64,000 nt of DNA from Streptomyces sp. NBC_00670 (GTDB lineage: Bacteria > Actinomycetota > Actinomycetes > Streptomycetales > Streptomycetaceae): contig NZ_CP109017.1 in NCBI RefSeq assembly GCF_036226765.1, positions 434,001 through 498,000 of the forward strand, in the 5' to 3' direction. Made by a program: the position numbers and the translations under genes. A model generated the notes under the pieces. The model saw only the letters and a list, made by a program, of their open reading frames with translations. It did not search any database and was not told the origin of the DNA. Positions 8,436 through 17,155 of the stretch are shown here, piece by piece (within the stretch, counting starts at the first letter, position 1; every line of letters starts with the position of its first letter).

Positions 8436-8598
8436 TTCGCCCCCGCCGCCCCTACCCTTCCCGTCCTTGACAAGGGGCTCCGCCCCTTGGACCCCGGAAG
8501 AGCTCGGGTGGGTGGGGTTGTGTGTCACGTGCGGGTGGGTGGGGTTGTGTGTCACGTGCGGGTGGGTGGGGGTTGATCGCGCAGTTCCCCGCGCCCCT
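8436..8598 (+). repeat. Composite intergenic repeat, copy 1
   Basis: Module A (from 8436) is the C-rich tract CGCCCCCGCCGCCCCTACCC followed by the hairpin AAGGGGCTCCGCCCCTT (8472-8488). Module B (8577-8598) is the reverse complement of GGGGCGCGGGGAACTGCGCG. Between them lies a tandem 27-bp repeat. The same two modules recur at about 25.7, 32.6 and 36.3 kb, always between genes. Nothing in it looks coding. Confidence 0.8.
8506..8571. repeat. Tandem 27-bp repeat (2.4 units)
   Basis: Two perfect copies of a 27-nt unit (8506-8532 and 8533-8559), then 12 nt of a third. Each unit contains GTGGGTGGGGTTGTGTG and the palindrome CACGTG. It is not CRISPR-like because there are no spacers. Confidence 0.85.
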
Positions 8599-8653
8599 GC
8601 CGGGGCACGGTCGGTGACTCGCGCCCCCGCGGCAGAGCCGCGCAGACAAACAC

Positions 8654-8687
8654 AGCCCCGCGCCCCTGGAAGCAGGAGCGCGGGGGC
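8654..8687 (-). terminator. Hairpin after condensation-domain gene
   Basis: On the minus strand AGCCCCCGCGCTCCTG pairs with CAGGGGCGCGGGGCT, with one bulge and a 4-nt loop, starting 2 nt past the stop codon. A strong intrinsic-terminator-like stem. Confidence 0.65.
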
Positions 8688-8689
8688 TC

Positions 8690-10102
8690 TCAGGCCGGCA
8701 CCGCCGGGCGGGGCGCGTCGAGGCCCGCCCTCGCCGCCGCCACGATGTGTTCCCGCAGGCCCTCCGCATAGCGGCGCATGTTCTTCTGCGCGATCTCCGT
8801 GTCGGGGTAGCGCGCGGCGAAGTGGAGGCCGTCGTGGAAGCGGGAGATCCACGCACAGACCTGATCGCCGTAGGAGACGCGGATCAGACCGTGGGCGCGC
8901 ATCTCCTGCCAGCGGTCCGAGCCGGGGAAACCGCGGGTGTCGACGAAGGAGACGATCGAGTAGCGGTCCGGTGACGTGGGCCGGAAGTCGTCGCCGAGCA
9001 GCTGGAGGACGCGGGCCAGCGGCATCCACGACAGGGCACGGTTCTTGCGCAGTTCCGCGCGGACCATCGCCAGCGCGCTGTCGAAGTCCGGCGCCCGCGC
9101 CACCGGCACCTCGATCGGCGCCCCGCCCACGTACCAGCCGACCGAGTCCCGCCACTGCGACTTCGCCCGGGTGTGGAACGGCACGACCGTGCGGTACACC
9201 GGCTGCCCGCCGATCTCGTGGACGAGGAGCGCGGTGGCGGCGAGGATGCCGACGAGGCTCCCGCCGTACGGGCGGCAGTACGCCTCGAACCCGGCCGCGT
9301 CCGCGTCGTCGACGAGTATGTCGCGCATCAGCCGCTGTTCCGGCAGCGGACCGCCGGGCTCGAGGCCGAGGTCGACGGGGAAGTTGGGCAGCCTGCCGTC
9401 GCACTGGGCGACGAACTCCCGCCAGCGGGCGACGATCGCGTGGGTGTCGTCGATGCGGTCCGCGTTGGTGCGTTCCAGGGCGCAGAAGTCGACGTAGCTG
9501 GAGACGGGGGGCTCCGGCACGGTCGTGCCCGCGCGGGCCGCGGCGTAGAGCTCGTGGATCTCGGCGGGGATGCGGTAGAGGGAGTAGGCGTCGACGTTGC
9601 TGTGGTCGAAGGCGAGGTAGAGACTCGCGCCGTCCGGCCGGAGGACCGCCGTGTACAGGAAGTTGGGCCAGACGAGCGCGTCCGCCGCGGCGTCGAAACG
9701 GCGCTCCAGGTGGCGGGTGAGCGCGGCGGCGTCGGGGAAGTCGCCGATGTCCTCGCGGTACAGGGCGACGGCGTCGGCGTCCAGGGTGAAGCGCCGCATC
9801 TCGTCGCCGGCCCAGCGGAAGCCGCTGCGCAGCGTCTCGTGCCGCAGGGTCCAGGCGCGCAGGGCCCGCCCGAGCGCATCGAGGTCGACCGGTCCGGGGA
9901 GGTCGAACGCGGTGCCGGTCCAGGTCGGTACGAAGAGGCCGTCCTCCCGCACCGCTCGCGCCGTCCGTACGTGCGACTCCTGGACGTAGGCCGGTGGACG
10001 GGAGTCCTCCGGGAGGGCCGCCGCCGCCTCGACCGTCTCCGGGTGCAGCGCCCACTCCACGAGCCGTCCCGGACGGATCTCGCAATGCTGGATGTCGGTC
10101 AT
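8690..10102 (-). CDS. Stand-alone condensation-domain protein (NRPS C-domain/acyltransferase superfamily)
   Basis: A 470-residue protein of the CAT-like condensation superfamily, covering one whole domain and no adenylation or carrier domain. Visible features are 'LRAWTLRHETLRSGF' (C2-like), 'LYLAFDHSNVDAYSL' where HHxxxDG is reduced to DHxxxDA, 'GGSLVGILAATALLVHEIG', 'VVPFHTRAKSQWRDSVGWYVGGAPIEV' (C5-like) and 'VSFVDTRGFPG'. The second His and the Asp of the active motif remain. It may acylate an unknown amine or alcohol, or it may be a non-catalytic homologue. ATG 10102 is used because GGAGAG lies 10 nt upstream. It is divergent from the XRE-STAND-WD40 gene across about 120 nt, suggesting shared control. 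Confidence 0.82.
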   Translation of the reverse strand: MTDIQHCEIRPGRLVEWALHPETVEAAAALPEDSRPPAYVQESHVRTARAVREDGLFVPTWTGTAFDLPGPVDLDALGRALRAWTLRHETLRSGFRWAGDEMRRFTLDADAVALYREDIGDFPDAAALTRHLERRFDAAADALVWPNFLYTAVLRPDGASLYLAFDHSNVDAYSLYRIPAEIHELYAAARAGTTVPEPPVSSYVDFCALERTNADRIDDTHAIVARWREFVAQCDGRLPNFPVDLGLEPGGPLPEQRLMRDILVDDADAAGFEAYCRPYGGSLVGILAATALLVHEIGGQPVYRTVVPFHTRAKSQWRDSVGWYVGGAPIEVPVARAPDFDSALAMVRAELRKNRALSWMPLARVLQLLGDDFRPTSPDRYSIVSFVDTRGFPGSDRWQEMRAHGLIRVSYGDQVCAWISRFHDGLHFAARYPDTEIAQKNMRRYAEGLREHIVAAARAGLDAPRPAVPA

Positions 10103-10225
10103 GCGCAAGGGGCTCTCCGTTCACGCCACAGGGTGGTCACCTCAGCCCAACGAGTGATTGACCCGCGCGGTTGCGGGCCCGGCCCCGCTAGCGTGAGCGC
10201 CCGCATCCGGGGGGGGAGGGCACCC

Positions 10226-13200
10226 ATGAGCGGGGGACGGAAACCGTCGGCGGACGCCGAGGCGTTCGGGGCGGCGCTGCGGCGGGCGCGGACCGAGCGC
10301 GGGCTGTCGCTGTCGGCGCTGGCGCGGCTCGTGCACTACAGCAAGGGGTACCTCAGCAAGATCGAGAACGGAGGCAAACCGCCCACCGCCGACCTGGCAC
10401 GGCGCTGCGACGAGGCGCTGCGGGCGGGCGGGGCGCTCTCCCGGCTGGTCCCGGGGGTGCCGCGGGCGCGGAGCCCCGAGCAGCCGTCCACCGAGTGCCC
10501 GTACCGGGGCCTGGCGGCCTTCGGCCCCGAGGACGCGGACTGGTTCTTCGGGCGGGAGCGGGCCACGGCCGCCCTCCTCGAACGGCTCGGGCGGCAGTCG
10601 GGCAGGGGTCCGCTGGCGGTGGTGGCGCCCTCGGGGGCGGGGAAGTCGTCGCTGCTGCGGGCAGGTCTGGTGCCGGCGCTCACGCGGACCGGCGCGGAGG
10701 GAGCGCCCGCGCCGCGCGTGGTGGTGTGCACACCGACCGCGCGCCCCCTGGCCCATCTTCGCGCCCTGGTCGGGACACCGGGAGCGGACGTCGGGACACC
10801 AGCGGACGTCGGGACACCGGGAGCGGGACCGGACCGGCTCGTTCTCGTGGTCGACCAGTTCGAGGAACTCTTCACGCTGTGCCGCGACGACGCCGAGCGC
10901 CGCGCCTATCTGCGCGAACTGACCGCGCTGTGCACGGGGCCCAAGGCACCGGCGCGCGTGGTGCTGGGGCTCCGCGCCGACTTCAGCGGGCACTGTCTGG
11001 CCCGTCCGGAACTGGCCTCCGTGTTCACCGGCGGGCTGTTCGTCCTGGGCCCGATGACGCCCGAGGAACTGCGGACCGCCGTCGCCCGCCCCGCCGAGCG
11101 GGCCGGGCTGCTCCTCGAGCCCGGGCTGCTGGAACTGCTGGCGCGCGACGCGGGCGCCGAGGAGAGCGCCGAGGACGGCACGGCGGCCGGTTCCGCCGGG
11201 GCGCTGCCGCTGCTCTCGCACGCCCTGCTCGCCACCTGGGACGCACGCGCCGGCCGCACGCTCACCGTGGCCGGGTACGCGGCGACCGGCGGGCTGCACG
11301 GCGCGGTGGCCCGTACGGCCGAGGAGGTCTTCACCGGGCTCGACCGGGCCGGCCGCGAGGCCGCCCGTCGGGTGCTGCTGCGCCTGGTGCACGTCCGCGA
11401 GGGCGAGGCGGCCACCCGCAGGGCCGTCGCCCCGGAGCGGCTGCTCGCGGAGGTGCGGGAGCGGCCCGCGGCGGCCGCGGCGCTGGACGCGCTGGTGCGC
11501 GCCCGGCTGGTGACGGCCGGGGAGTCCGCCGTGCGGATCACCCACGAGGTGCTGCTGCGCGCCTGGCCCCGGCTGCGGGAGTGGATCGACGCCGACCGTG
11601 CCGGGCTGCTGCTGCGCCAGCAGCTCGCCGACGCGGCGGCGGCCTGGGTGCGCGCCGGACGGGACCCGGAGCTGCTCTACCGGGGCAACCGGCTCGCGGC
11701 GGCGGAGGAGTGGGCGGGCGCGCGGGGCGACCGCGATCCGCCGGGTCCGGTGGAGGAGGAGTTCCTGGCGGCGAGCCGCGGCGCGGAACGCGGCCGGCGG
11801 CTGGCCTCGCTGCGCCGGGCCCGCGCCCAGCGCAGGCTGCTGGCGACGCTGGTCGTACTGCTGGCCCTGGCGGTGGGTGCGGGCGGGCTCGCCTTCCACC
11901 AGCGGTCGCGGGCGCTCGCGGAGCGGCGGGTGGCGCAGTCGCAGGCGCTGGCGGTGCGTTCGCTGGCGATGGCGGCCGGACGTCCCGAGGCGTCGATGCT
12001 GATGGCGGCCCGGGCCTACCGGACCGCGCCCACCACGCAGGCGCGCGGTGCCCTGCTCAGTACGCAGTCGGGGGCCTTCGCCGGCCGGCTCTCCGGGCAC
12101 ACCGGGCCGGTGAACGGGGTCGCCTTCTCCCCCGGCGGACGGCTGCTGGCGACCGCCAGTACCGATGCGACCGTACGGCTGTGGGGCGGCCCCGGGCTGC
12201 GCGCGCCGGTGGCGACGCTCACCGGGTACGGCGCTCCCCTGCTGTCGGTGGCGTTCGCGCCGGACGGCCGGACGCTGGCGGCGGCCGGCGGGGACGGCAC
12301 GGTACGGCTGTGGCGGCTGCCCGAGCGGCGTGCGGCGGGCGTGCTGTACGGGCACGCCGGGGCGGTGCGCTCGGTGGCCTTCTCCCCGGACGGCTCGACC
12401 CTCGTCTCGGGCGGCGCCGACGGCACCGTACGGCTGTGGGACGTACGGACGCGGAAGGAGCGGGCGGTGCTGCGCGGGCACACCGACGCCGTGCACGCGG
12501 TGGCGTTCGGCCCGGACGGGCGGCGGGTGGTCTCCGGTTCGGCCGACCGCACCGTACGGCTGTGGCGGGTGCGGGACGGGCGCTCCACCGTGCTGCGCGG
12601 TCACGCCGACGCGGTCCTCGGGGTGGCGTTCGCCCCGGACGGGCACGGCGTGGCGTCGGGCGGCGCCGACCGGACCGTACGGATCTGGGACGTCACCGGC
12701 GGCGCGCACCCCGGTGCGGAGACGGTGCTGCGGGGGCACAGCGACGACGTCAACGCGGTCGCCTACACCCGGGACGGCACCGCCGTGGTGAGCGTCAGCG
12801 GCGACGGCACGGCGAAGGTGTGGGACACGGCGGGCGACCGGGTCACCGAAACCCTCACGGGCCACACCGACTATGTGCTCGCGGTGGCGGTCGGCCCGGG
12901 AAACCGGCTGGCCACCGGCAGCTTCGACCGCTCGGCGGCGCTGTGGGACCCGGGGCGCGGGGCGTGGACGGCGCGTCCGTTCACCGAGCTGCGGGAGTCG
13001 GCGTTCGCCCCGGACGGCGGGCTGCTCGCGGCGGCGGGCGCGGACGGCACGGTACGGCTGTGGCACCGGCGCGGGCACCGGCCCGCCGGGGTGCTGCGGG
13101 GCCACCGGGGCGCGGTGTTCACGGTGGCGTTCTCCCCCGGTGGGCGGTTGCTGGCCGCCGCGGGCGCGGACCGCACGGTACGGCTGTGGGACCCGGTCCG

Positions 13201-14005
13201 GCGCCGGCCGGTGGCCACGCTCCGCGGGCACGACGGCTCGGTGTTCGCCGTGGCCTTCTCCCCCGACGGGCACACCCTGGCCTCGGCGAGCGCGGACCGG
13301 ACCGTGAAGCTGTGGGACGTCCGCCGCCACCGGGAGCTGGGCACGCTCGCCGCGCACCAGGACTTCGTCAACGCGGTGGCGTTCAGCCCGGACGGACGCA
13401 CGCTCGCCTCCGGCAGCGACGATCTGACCGTACGGCTGTGGGACGTCGCCTCGCGCACGCCCCGCACCGTGCTGCGCGGGCACCGCGGGGCGGTACGGAG
13501 CGTGTCGTTCGCCCCCGGCGGGCGCCGTCTGGCGAGCGGCGGCAACGACGGCACGATCCGGGTGTGGGACACCGTTTCGGGTCGCCCGGTGGCCAGGCTG
13601 ACCGGGCACACCGGTTCCGTGCGCGCGGTGGTCTTCTCACCCGACGGCTCCACCCTGGCCTCCGGCGGGATCGACGGCACGCTGCGGCTGTGGGACGCCG
13701 TGCGGTACCGGCCGGGTGCGGTGCTCGTCGGGCGGGGCGGGGCGGTGTGGGGGGTGACGTTCGCCCCGGGCGGGAGGCGGCCGGTGAGCTGCGGCACCGA
13801 CGGCGCCGTCCGCCGGTGGTCCCTCGACCCGGCCGCACGCGCGGCGGCGATCCGGGCCCTCGTCGGCACCCCGGAGCCCGTGGGTTTCCCGGGGGTTTCC
13901 CGTTTCCCGTCGCGGTGGGCGACCCGTGCTCCCTCGACAGCGGGCCCGGCGGCGCCCCAGTCTCGAGATGCCGACGGACGGCAGTCGCCGGTACACCACC
14001 GGTGA
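10226..14005 (+). CDS. XRE HTH - STAND NTPase - WD40 repeat protein
   Basis: A 1259-residue protein with four parts. (1) An XRE-type HTH at about 12-70 ('LSLSALARLVHYSKGYLSKIENG'). (2) A STAND (nSTAND1-type) NTPase beginning 'CPYRGLAAFGPEDADWFFGR', Walker A APSGAGKS at 134-141, Walker B 'LVLVVDQFEELF', then helical-bundle and winged-helix segments to about 520. (3) One hydrophobic helix at about 537-556. (4) Fourteen WD40 repeats (about 622-1210, 'VAFSPDGxxLASGGxDGTVRLWD'), enough for two seven-bladed propellers. STAND proteins switch on ligand binding by oligomerising, and some homologues act in defence or signalling. GGGGGAGG precedes the ATG. A short Val-Gly-Thr-Pro direct repeat interrupts the NTPase near residues 182-200. 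Confidence 0.9.
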   Translation: MSGGRKPSADAEAFGAALRRARTERGLSLSALARLVHYSKGYLSKIENGGKPPTADLARRCDEALRAGGALSRLVPGVPRARSPEQPSTECPYRGLAAFGPEDADWFFGRERATAALLERLGRQSGRGPLAVVAPSGAGKSSLLRAGLVPALTRTGAEGAPAPRVVVCTPTARPLAHLRALVGTPGADVGTPADVGTPGAGPDRLVLVVDQFEELFTLCRDDAERRAYLRELTALCTGPKAPARVVLGLRADFSGHCLARPELASVFTGGLFVLGPMTPEELRTAVARPAERAGLLLEPGLLELLARDAGAEESAEDGTAAGSAGALPLLSHALLATWDARAGRTLTVAGYAATGGLHGAVARTAEEVFTGLDRAGREAARRVLLRLVHVREGEAATRRAVAPERLLAEVRERPAAAAALDALVRARLVTAGESAVRITHEVLLRAWPRLREWIDADRAGLLLRQQLADAAAAWVRAGRDPELLYRGNRLAAAEEWAGARGDRDPPGPVEEEFLAASRGAERGRRLASLRRARAQRRLLATLVVLLALAVGAGGLAFHQRSRALAERRVAQSQALAVRSLAMAAGRPEASMLMAARAYRTAPTTQARGALLSTQSGAFAGRLSGHTGPVNGVAFSPGGRLLATASTDATVRLWGGPGLRAPVATLTGYGAPLLSVAFAPDGRTLAAAGGDGTVRLWRLPERRAAGVLYGHAGAVRSVAFSPDGSTLVSGGADGTVRLWDVRTRKERAVLRGHTDAVHAVAFGPDGRRVVSGSADRTVRLWRVRDGRSTVLRGHADAVLGVAFAPDGHGVASGGADRTVRIWDVTGGAHPGAETVLRGHSDDVNAVAYTRDGTAVVSVSGDGTAKVWDTAGDRVTETLTGHTDYVLAVAVGPGNRLATGSFDRSAALWDPGRGAWTARPFTELRESAFAPDGGLLAAAGADGTVRLWHRRGHRPAGVLRGHRGAVFTVAFSPGGRLLAAAGADRTVRLWDPVRRRPVATLRGHDGSVFAVAFSPDGHTLASASADRTVKLWDVRRHRELGTLAAHQDFVNAVAFSPDGRTLASGSDDLTVRLWDVASRTPRTVLRGHRGAVRSVSFAPGGRRLASGGNDGTIRVWDTVSGRPVARLTGHTGSVRAVVFSPDGSTLASGGIDGTLRLWDAVRYRPGAVLVGRGGAVWGVTFAPGGRRPVSCGTDGAVRRWSLDPAARAAAIRALVGTPEPVGFPGVSRFPSRWATRAPSTAGPAAPQSRDADGRQSPVHHR

Positions 14006-14108
14006 CCGCCGGCCGCGGCCGGCCGGGCCGGTCTCGTACGCCCGGCCGGACATCGACGACACCCACGACGCTCACGGCAGCCGTGAGCGCGGGAAACGGG
14101 GAACGGAC

Positions 14109-15002
14109 ATGACGACACGCGAGGTCTTCGCGGCGGCGCGGGCGAAGCCGCTGCCCCGCAGAGCGGCCGCCGCCGCGACGGCGGTGCTCACCCTGTGGGG
14201 CGCCGCCCTGACGGCACCGGTGGCCGCCGCGGCGCCCGCCGCCCCGGCGGCGGCCGGGAACTGCGCCGTGCTCTCCCCCGGCGCCTCCGCCGCCGCGCAG
14301 GCCGCCGTGCGGGCCGCGTGCGAGCAGATCGGCGTCTGGTACACGTGGGGCGGCGGCCACGGGGCGCAGCCGGGGCCGACGTACGGCCAGGTCGACCCGA
14401 GCGACCCGGCCAGCGCCCACGACCCGGAGCGGCGCGGCTTCGACTGCTCGGGGCTGGTCCGCTACGCCTACGCCCGCGCCCTCGGCGGTGACCCGCTGAA
14501 CGGCAACTCGTACCACCAGTTCCACTCCTCGCGGGTGACCCAGCGGTTCAGTGCCGGGCAGGGCACGGCCCCGCTGCTCCCGGGCGACCTGCTCGCCTGG
14601 GGCTCGGGCGGCAGGATCCACCACATCGCGATCTACCTGGGCGCCGGGAAGATGGTCGAGGCCCGGCAGTCCGGCACCCATGTCATGGTCAGCGATGTGC
14701 GGCTGGGCGGCGACTACGCCGGCGCCGTCCGCATCGGCACCGGCTCGGCGCCCTCGGGCACCTTCAGCACGTGGGGCACGGGGGTGTGGACGCACACCGA
14801 GGCGTCCACGACCAGTGCGCGGGTGCACCGGTTCGACGGGCCGACCATGGTGCGCGTGGAATGCCAGAAGCACGCCCAGACCGTGACGGCGGACGGCTAC
14901 ACCAACGACGCCTGGTCCTATCTGCCCGAGTACCGGGCGTGGATCACCAACATCTACCTCAAGGGCCCCGCCTGGCTGGACGGCGTGCCCACCTGCCGCT
15001 GA
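14109..15002 (+). CDS. Secreted NlpC/P60 family peptidase with C-terminal SH3-like domain
   Basis: A 297-residue exported cell-wall hydrolase. An Ala-rich signal peptide (about 1-48) is followed by an NlpC/P60 domain with catalytic Cys113 in RGFDCSGLVRYAYA and His172 in GGRIHHIAIYLGAG, as in gamma-D-Glu-diaminopimelate endopeptidases. The domain has an extra loop carrying HDPERRG before the Cys. The C-terminal about 75 residues ('WTHTEASTTSARVHRFDGPTMVRVEC') resemble a bacterial SH3 domain that binds peptidoglycan. It is followed 79 nt later by another secreted protein gene, perhaps in one transcript. The ribosome site is weak (GGAACGGAC). Confidence 0.88.
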   Translation: MTTREVFAAARAKPLPRRAAAAATAVLTLWGAALTAPVAAAAPAAPAAAGNCAVLSPGASAAAQAAVRAACEQIGVWYTWGGGHGAQPGPTYGQVDPSDPASAHDPERRGFDCSGLVRYAYARALGGDPLNGNSYHQFHSSRVTQRFSAGQGTAPLLPGDLLAWGSGGRIHHIAIYLGAGKMVEARQSGTHVMVSDVRLGGDYAGAVRIGTGSAPSGTFSTWGTGVWTHTEASTTSARVHRFDGPTMVRVECQKHAQTVTADGYTNDAWSYLPEYRAWITNIYLKGPAWLDGVPTCR

Positions 15003-15081
15003 CGGCGAGCACCGTCACTCCTTCCGCTCCACCACAACCACCTCACCCGGCTCCACGGGGAGCCACGTTCCAGGAGGAAGC

Positions 15082-15480
15082 ATGTCCGCGTTCAAGAAGA
15101 TCGCCCTGTCCCTCGCCGGGGCCGCCCTGCTCGGCGGCCTGACCGTCACGGCCCCCGCCGCGGCCGCCCCGGCCGGCCACGCCGCCCGGGCCGCGCACGC
15201 CGCGCCGGCCGCCGAGTGCGGGGTGCGCTCCGACGGCAAGCTGTGGTGCGGCAACCGCGTCGGGGCCAAGGGGTACGAGCACCGCTCCTACGGCTCGAAC
15301 GTGCGCGGGACGCTGACCACGGGCTTCAGCTGGTTCCAGTGCTGGGGCCCCGGCGACACCCACCTCGGCGGCAACAACGTCTGGTACTGGACGAAGCTGG
15401 ACAACGGCCAGTGGGGCAACGTCCCGGCGGCCGACGTCCACACCCGGGTCGACCCGGCGCCCGGTCTGCGTCAGTGCTGA
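15082..15480 (+). CDS. Small secreted protein, SH3-like
   Basis: A 132-residue exported protein with a clear signal peptide (MSAFKKIALSLAGAALLGG.., cleavage near AAPA) and a mature part of about 90 residues rich in Gly, Trp and Cys. 'ECGVRSDGKLWCGNRVGAKGYEHRSYGSNVRGTL' and 'GNNVWYWTKLDNGQWGNVPAADVHT' resemble the short SH3-like secreted proteins of streptomycetes. Four cysteines could form disulfides. AGGAGG lies just before the ATG. It follows the NlpC/P60 gene and has a strong terminator after it. The function is unknown, possibly cell-wall binding. Confidence 0.75.
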   Translation: MSAFKKIALSLAGAALLGGLTVTAPAAAAPAGHAARAAHAAPAAECGVRSDGKLWCGNRVGAKGYEHRSYGSNVRGTLTTGFSWFQCWGPGDTHLGGNNVWYWTKLDNGQWGNVPAADVHTRVDPAPGLRQC

Positions 15481-15506
15481 GCAGGACTGAGGCGAGCCGC
15501 TGAACC

Positions 15507-15547
15507 GGCCGTGCCGCACCCCGCCTCGTGCGGGGTGCGGCACGGCC
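15507..15547. terminator. Perfect 18-bp bidirectional terminator hairpin
   Basis: GGCCGTGCCGCACCCCGC pairs fully with its complement across a 5-nt loop. It lies between two convergent genes, 27 nt after the secreted protein stop and 19 nt after the stop of the minus-strand discoidin gene. Confidence 0.8.
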
Positions 15548-15565
15548 TTCCGGTGCCGGACCGGT

Positions 15566-17155
15566 TCAGTGGCGCAGGTAGCGGGTCAGCCGTTCCAGCA
15601 GCTGGGCGGCCTCCTGGAGGCTCTGCGCGGTGTCGGAGAAGTCCCCGGCGAGCAGTTCCTCCCCGTCCTCGCCGTCCGTCTTCTCCAGCGGGGTCCCGGT
15701 GGCGGGCGCGGGGACGCGCGTGCCGCGGTAGCCCACCGGTTCGGCGCCGGGCTCCTGCCGGTAGCCGATGAAGTCGGACGTGCCGGGCGTCGCGGGCGCC
15801 TCGCCCCCGTCGAAGAACCGCACGGCGCTGAGCTGGGTCAGATGGTCACCGGCGTTGTCGCTGATGTTCAGCCGGTAGTGACGGAAGACGCCGGAGGTGG
15901 CGAGGACGTACTCCTTGGTGTCGTACCGCCGCTGGAAGTGCTCGTTCTCGCGGGTGTCAAGCGTCGTCCAGGTGCGGCCGTCGTGGGAGCCCTCCAGGGT
16001 CCAGTCCGAGGGGTCGCGTCCGGTGAAGTCGTTGGCGGAGGTCAGGCTGTAGGCGGTGACCGCGACGGGGTTCTCGAAGGTGAAGGTCACCTCGGGGTCG
16101 TCCTCGTGGGCGAGCCACTTGGTGCGGGCGGTGCGCAGCAGGTTCTGGGCGATCTCGCCGGCCGCCTCGAACTCGTCGCTGGCCTCCACCTCGCGCACCT
16201 GTCCGGTGATGTCACGGCGCTCGCCCGCGGGCGTGCCGGCGCCGCCGGCGGCCCCGGTGACCAGGGAGAGCGAGGTGGCCCCGCCCCGGCGGTCGCTCCA
16301 GGTCACGCGCTCCACCGGGGCGCCGCCGTCGTCGAGCAGCAGGGCGAGGCGGCCGGCCGGGCGCCAGACGCCGTCGTGCTCCTCCTCGGTGACGAAGTGC
16401 CGCGACCGGGCCGCGAGCGCGGCGTCCGGGCCGGCCTGCTGCCCGGCGAGCGTGCCGCGCACCTCGCCGAGGGAGCCGTCGGCCGCGCGGACGTGGCCGT
16501 GGAAGCCGGACAGGTCGGTGCGGAACGCGACGGCCGACTCGGCGCCGTCGGTGCCGCGCCAGGACAGCCGGGTCGGCGGCTGCTGCGCCGGGCCGGTCCC
16601 GCCGGTGGGGGTCTCGCCCTGGTCGAGGTGGAGCAGCAGGGGCGGCCCCGGGTGCCAGACGGGCGCGCCGAGCGGGCGCCGCTCGGTGGCATAGGTCCGC
16701 GCCGGGGCGCCGCCCGCGCGGGCCCGCTGGGCGCGCTCGGCGGTCTCGACGGGGTCCAGTGCGAGCGAGCGCAGCCGGATCAGGCCGCCGCCCCCGTCGG
16801 CGTTGCGTATGTGCAGCACGTTGACGCCAAGCAGCAGGGCCGCGCGGGGCACGGTGAGGACGTACTCCCGCGGGGCGTCGGGGGTGTCCGCCTCGGGCAG
16901 CCGGAGCTCCTTGGCCACCGTCTCGCCGTTCAGTACGACGTCCACCGGCGCGGTGGTGCCGAGCGTCTCCAGCCGCAGGACCGCCTCGGCGGTGTCCAGC
17001 TGGTCCGGCACCACGAAGTCGGCCTTGAGGTGGCCGCCGGCCGTCACCACGACGTACGAGGAGGCCACCGCGCAGCGGTGGTGGCGCACGACGGCGTTCG
17101 ACAGCTCGGCGGGGCGGGAGCCGAAATCGGCGAATACGGCGAAGGCAGAGTCCAT
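15566..17155 (-). CDS. F5/8 type C (discoidin-like) carbohydrate-binding domain protein
   Basis: A 529-residue protein with no signal peptide. Residues about 45-140 have beta-sandwich character ('PVDVVLNGETVAKELRLP', 'GVNVLHIRNADGGGG'). Residues about 330-455 match the F5/8 type C/discoidin fold ('ENPVAVTAYSLTSANDFTGRDPSDWTLEGSHDGRTWTTLDTREN', 'FRHYRLNISDNAG', 'LTQLSAVRFF'), which usually binds sugars or lipids. The middle section (about 150-320) is not recognised. No catalytic domain is seen. The gene is alone, convergent with the secreted protein gene. Confidence 0.75.
   Translation of the reverse strand: MDSAFAVFADFGSRPAELSNAVVRHHRCAVASSYVVVTAGGHLKADFVVPDQLDTAEAVLRLETLGTTAPVDVVLNGETVAKELRLPEADTPDAPREYVLTVPRAALLLGVNVLHIRNADGGGGLIRLRSLALDPVETAERAQRARAGGAPARTYATERRPLGAPVWHPGPPLLLHLDQGETPTGGTGPAQQPPTRLSWRGTDGAESAVAFRTDLSGFHGHVRAADGSLGEVRGTLAGQQAGPDAALAARSRHFVTEEEHDGVWRPAGRLALLLDDGGAPVERVTWSDRRGGATSLSLVTGAAGGAGTPAGERRDITGQVREVEASDEFEAAGEIAQNLLRTARTKWLAHEDDPEVTFTFENPVAVTAYSLTSANDFTGRDPSDWTLEGSHDGRTWTTLDTRENEHFQRRYDTKEYVLATSGVFRHYRLNISDNAGDHLTQLSAVRFFDGGEAPATPGTSDFIGYRQEPGAEPVGYRGTRVPAPATGTPLEKTDGEDGEELLAGDFSDTAQSLQEAAQLLERLTRYLRH

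Noticed and set aside
8506..8571. CRISPR-like repeat array
   Set aside because: The units are directly adjacent with no spacers and only two full copies.
9173..10225. Upstream extension of the XRE-STAND-WD40 frame
   Set aside because: It runs antisense to the condensation-domain gene. The strong ribosome site and HTH start at 10226 define the gene.
10142..13609. 1155-codon frame antisense to the WD40 region
   Set aside because: Repeats mirror the WD40 codons and make no recognisable protein. A GC-bias shadow.
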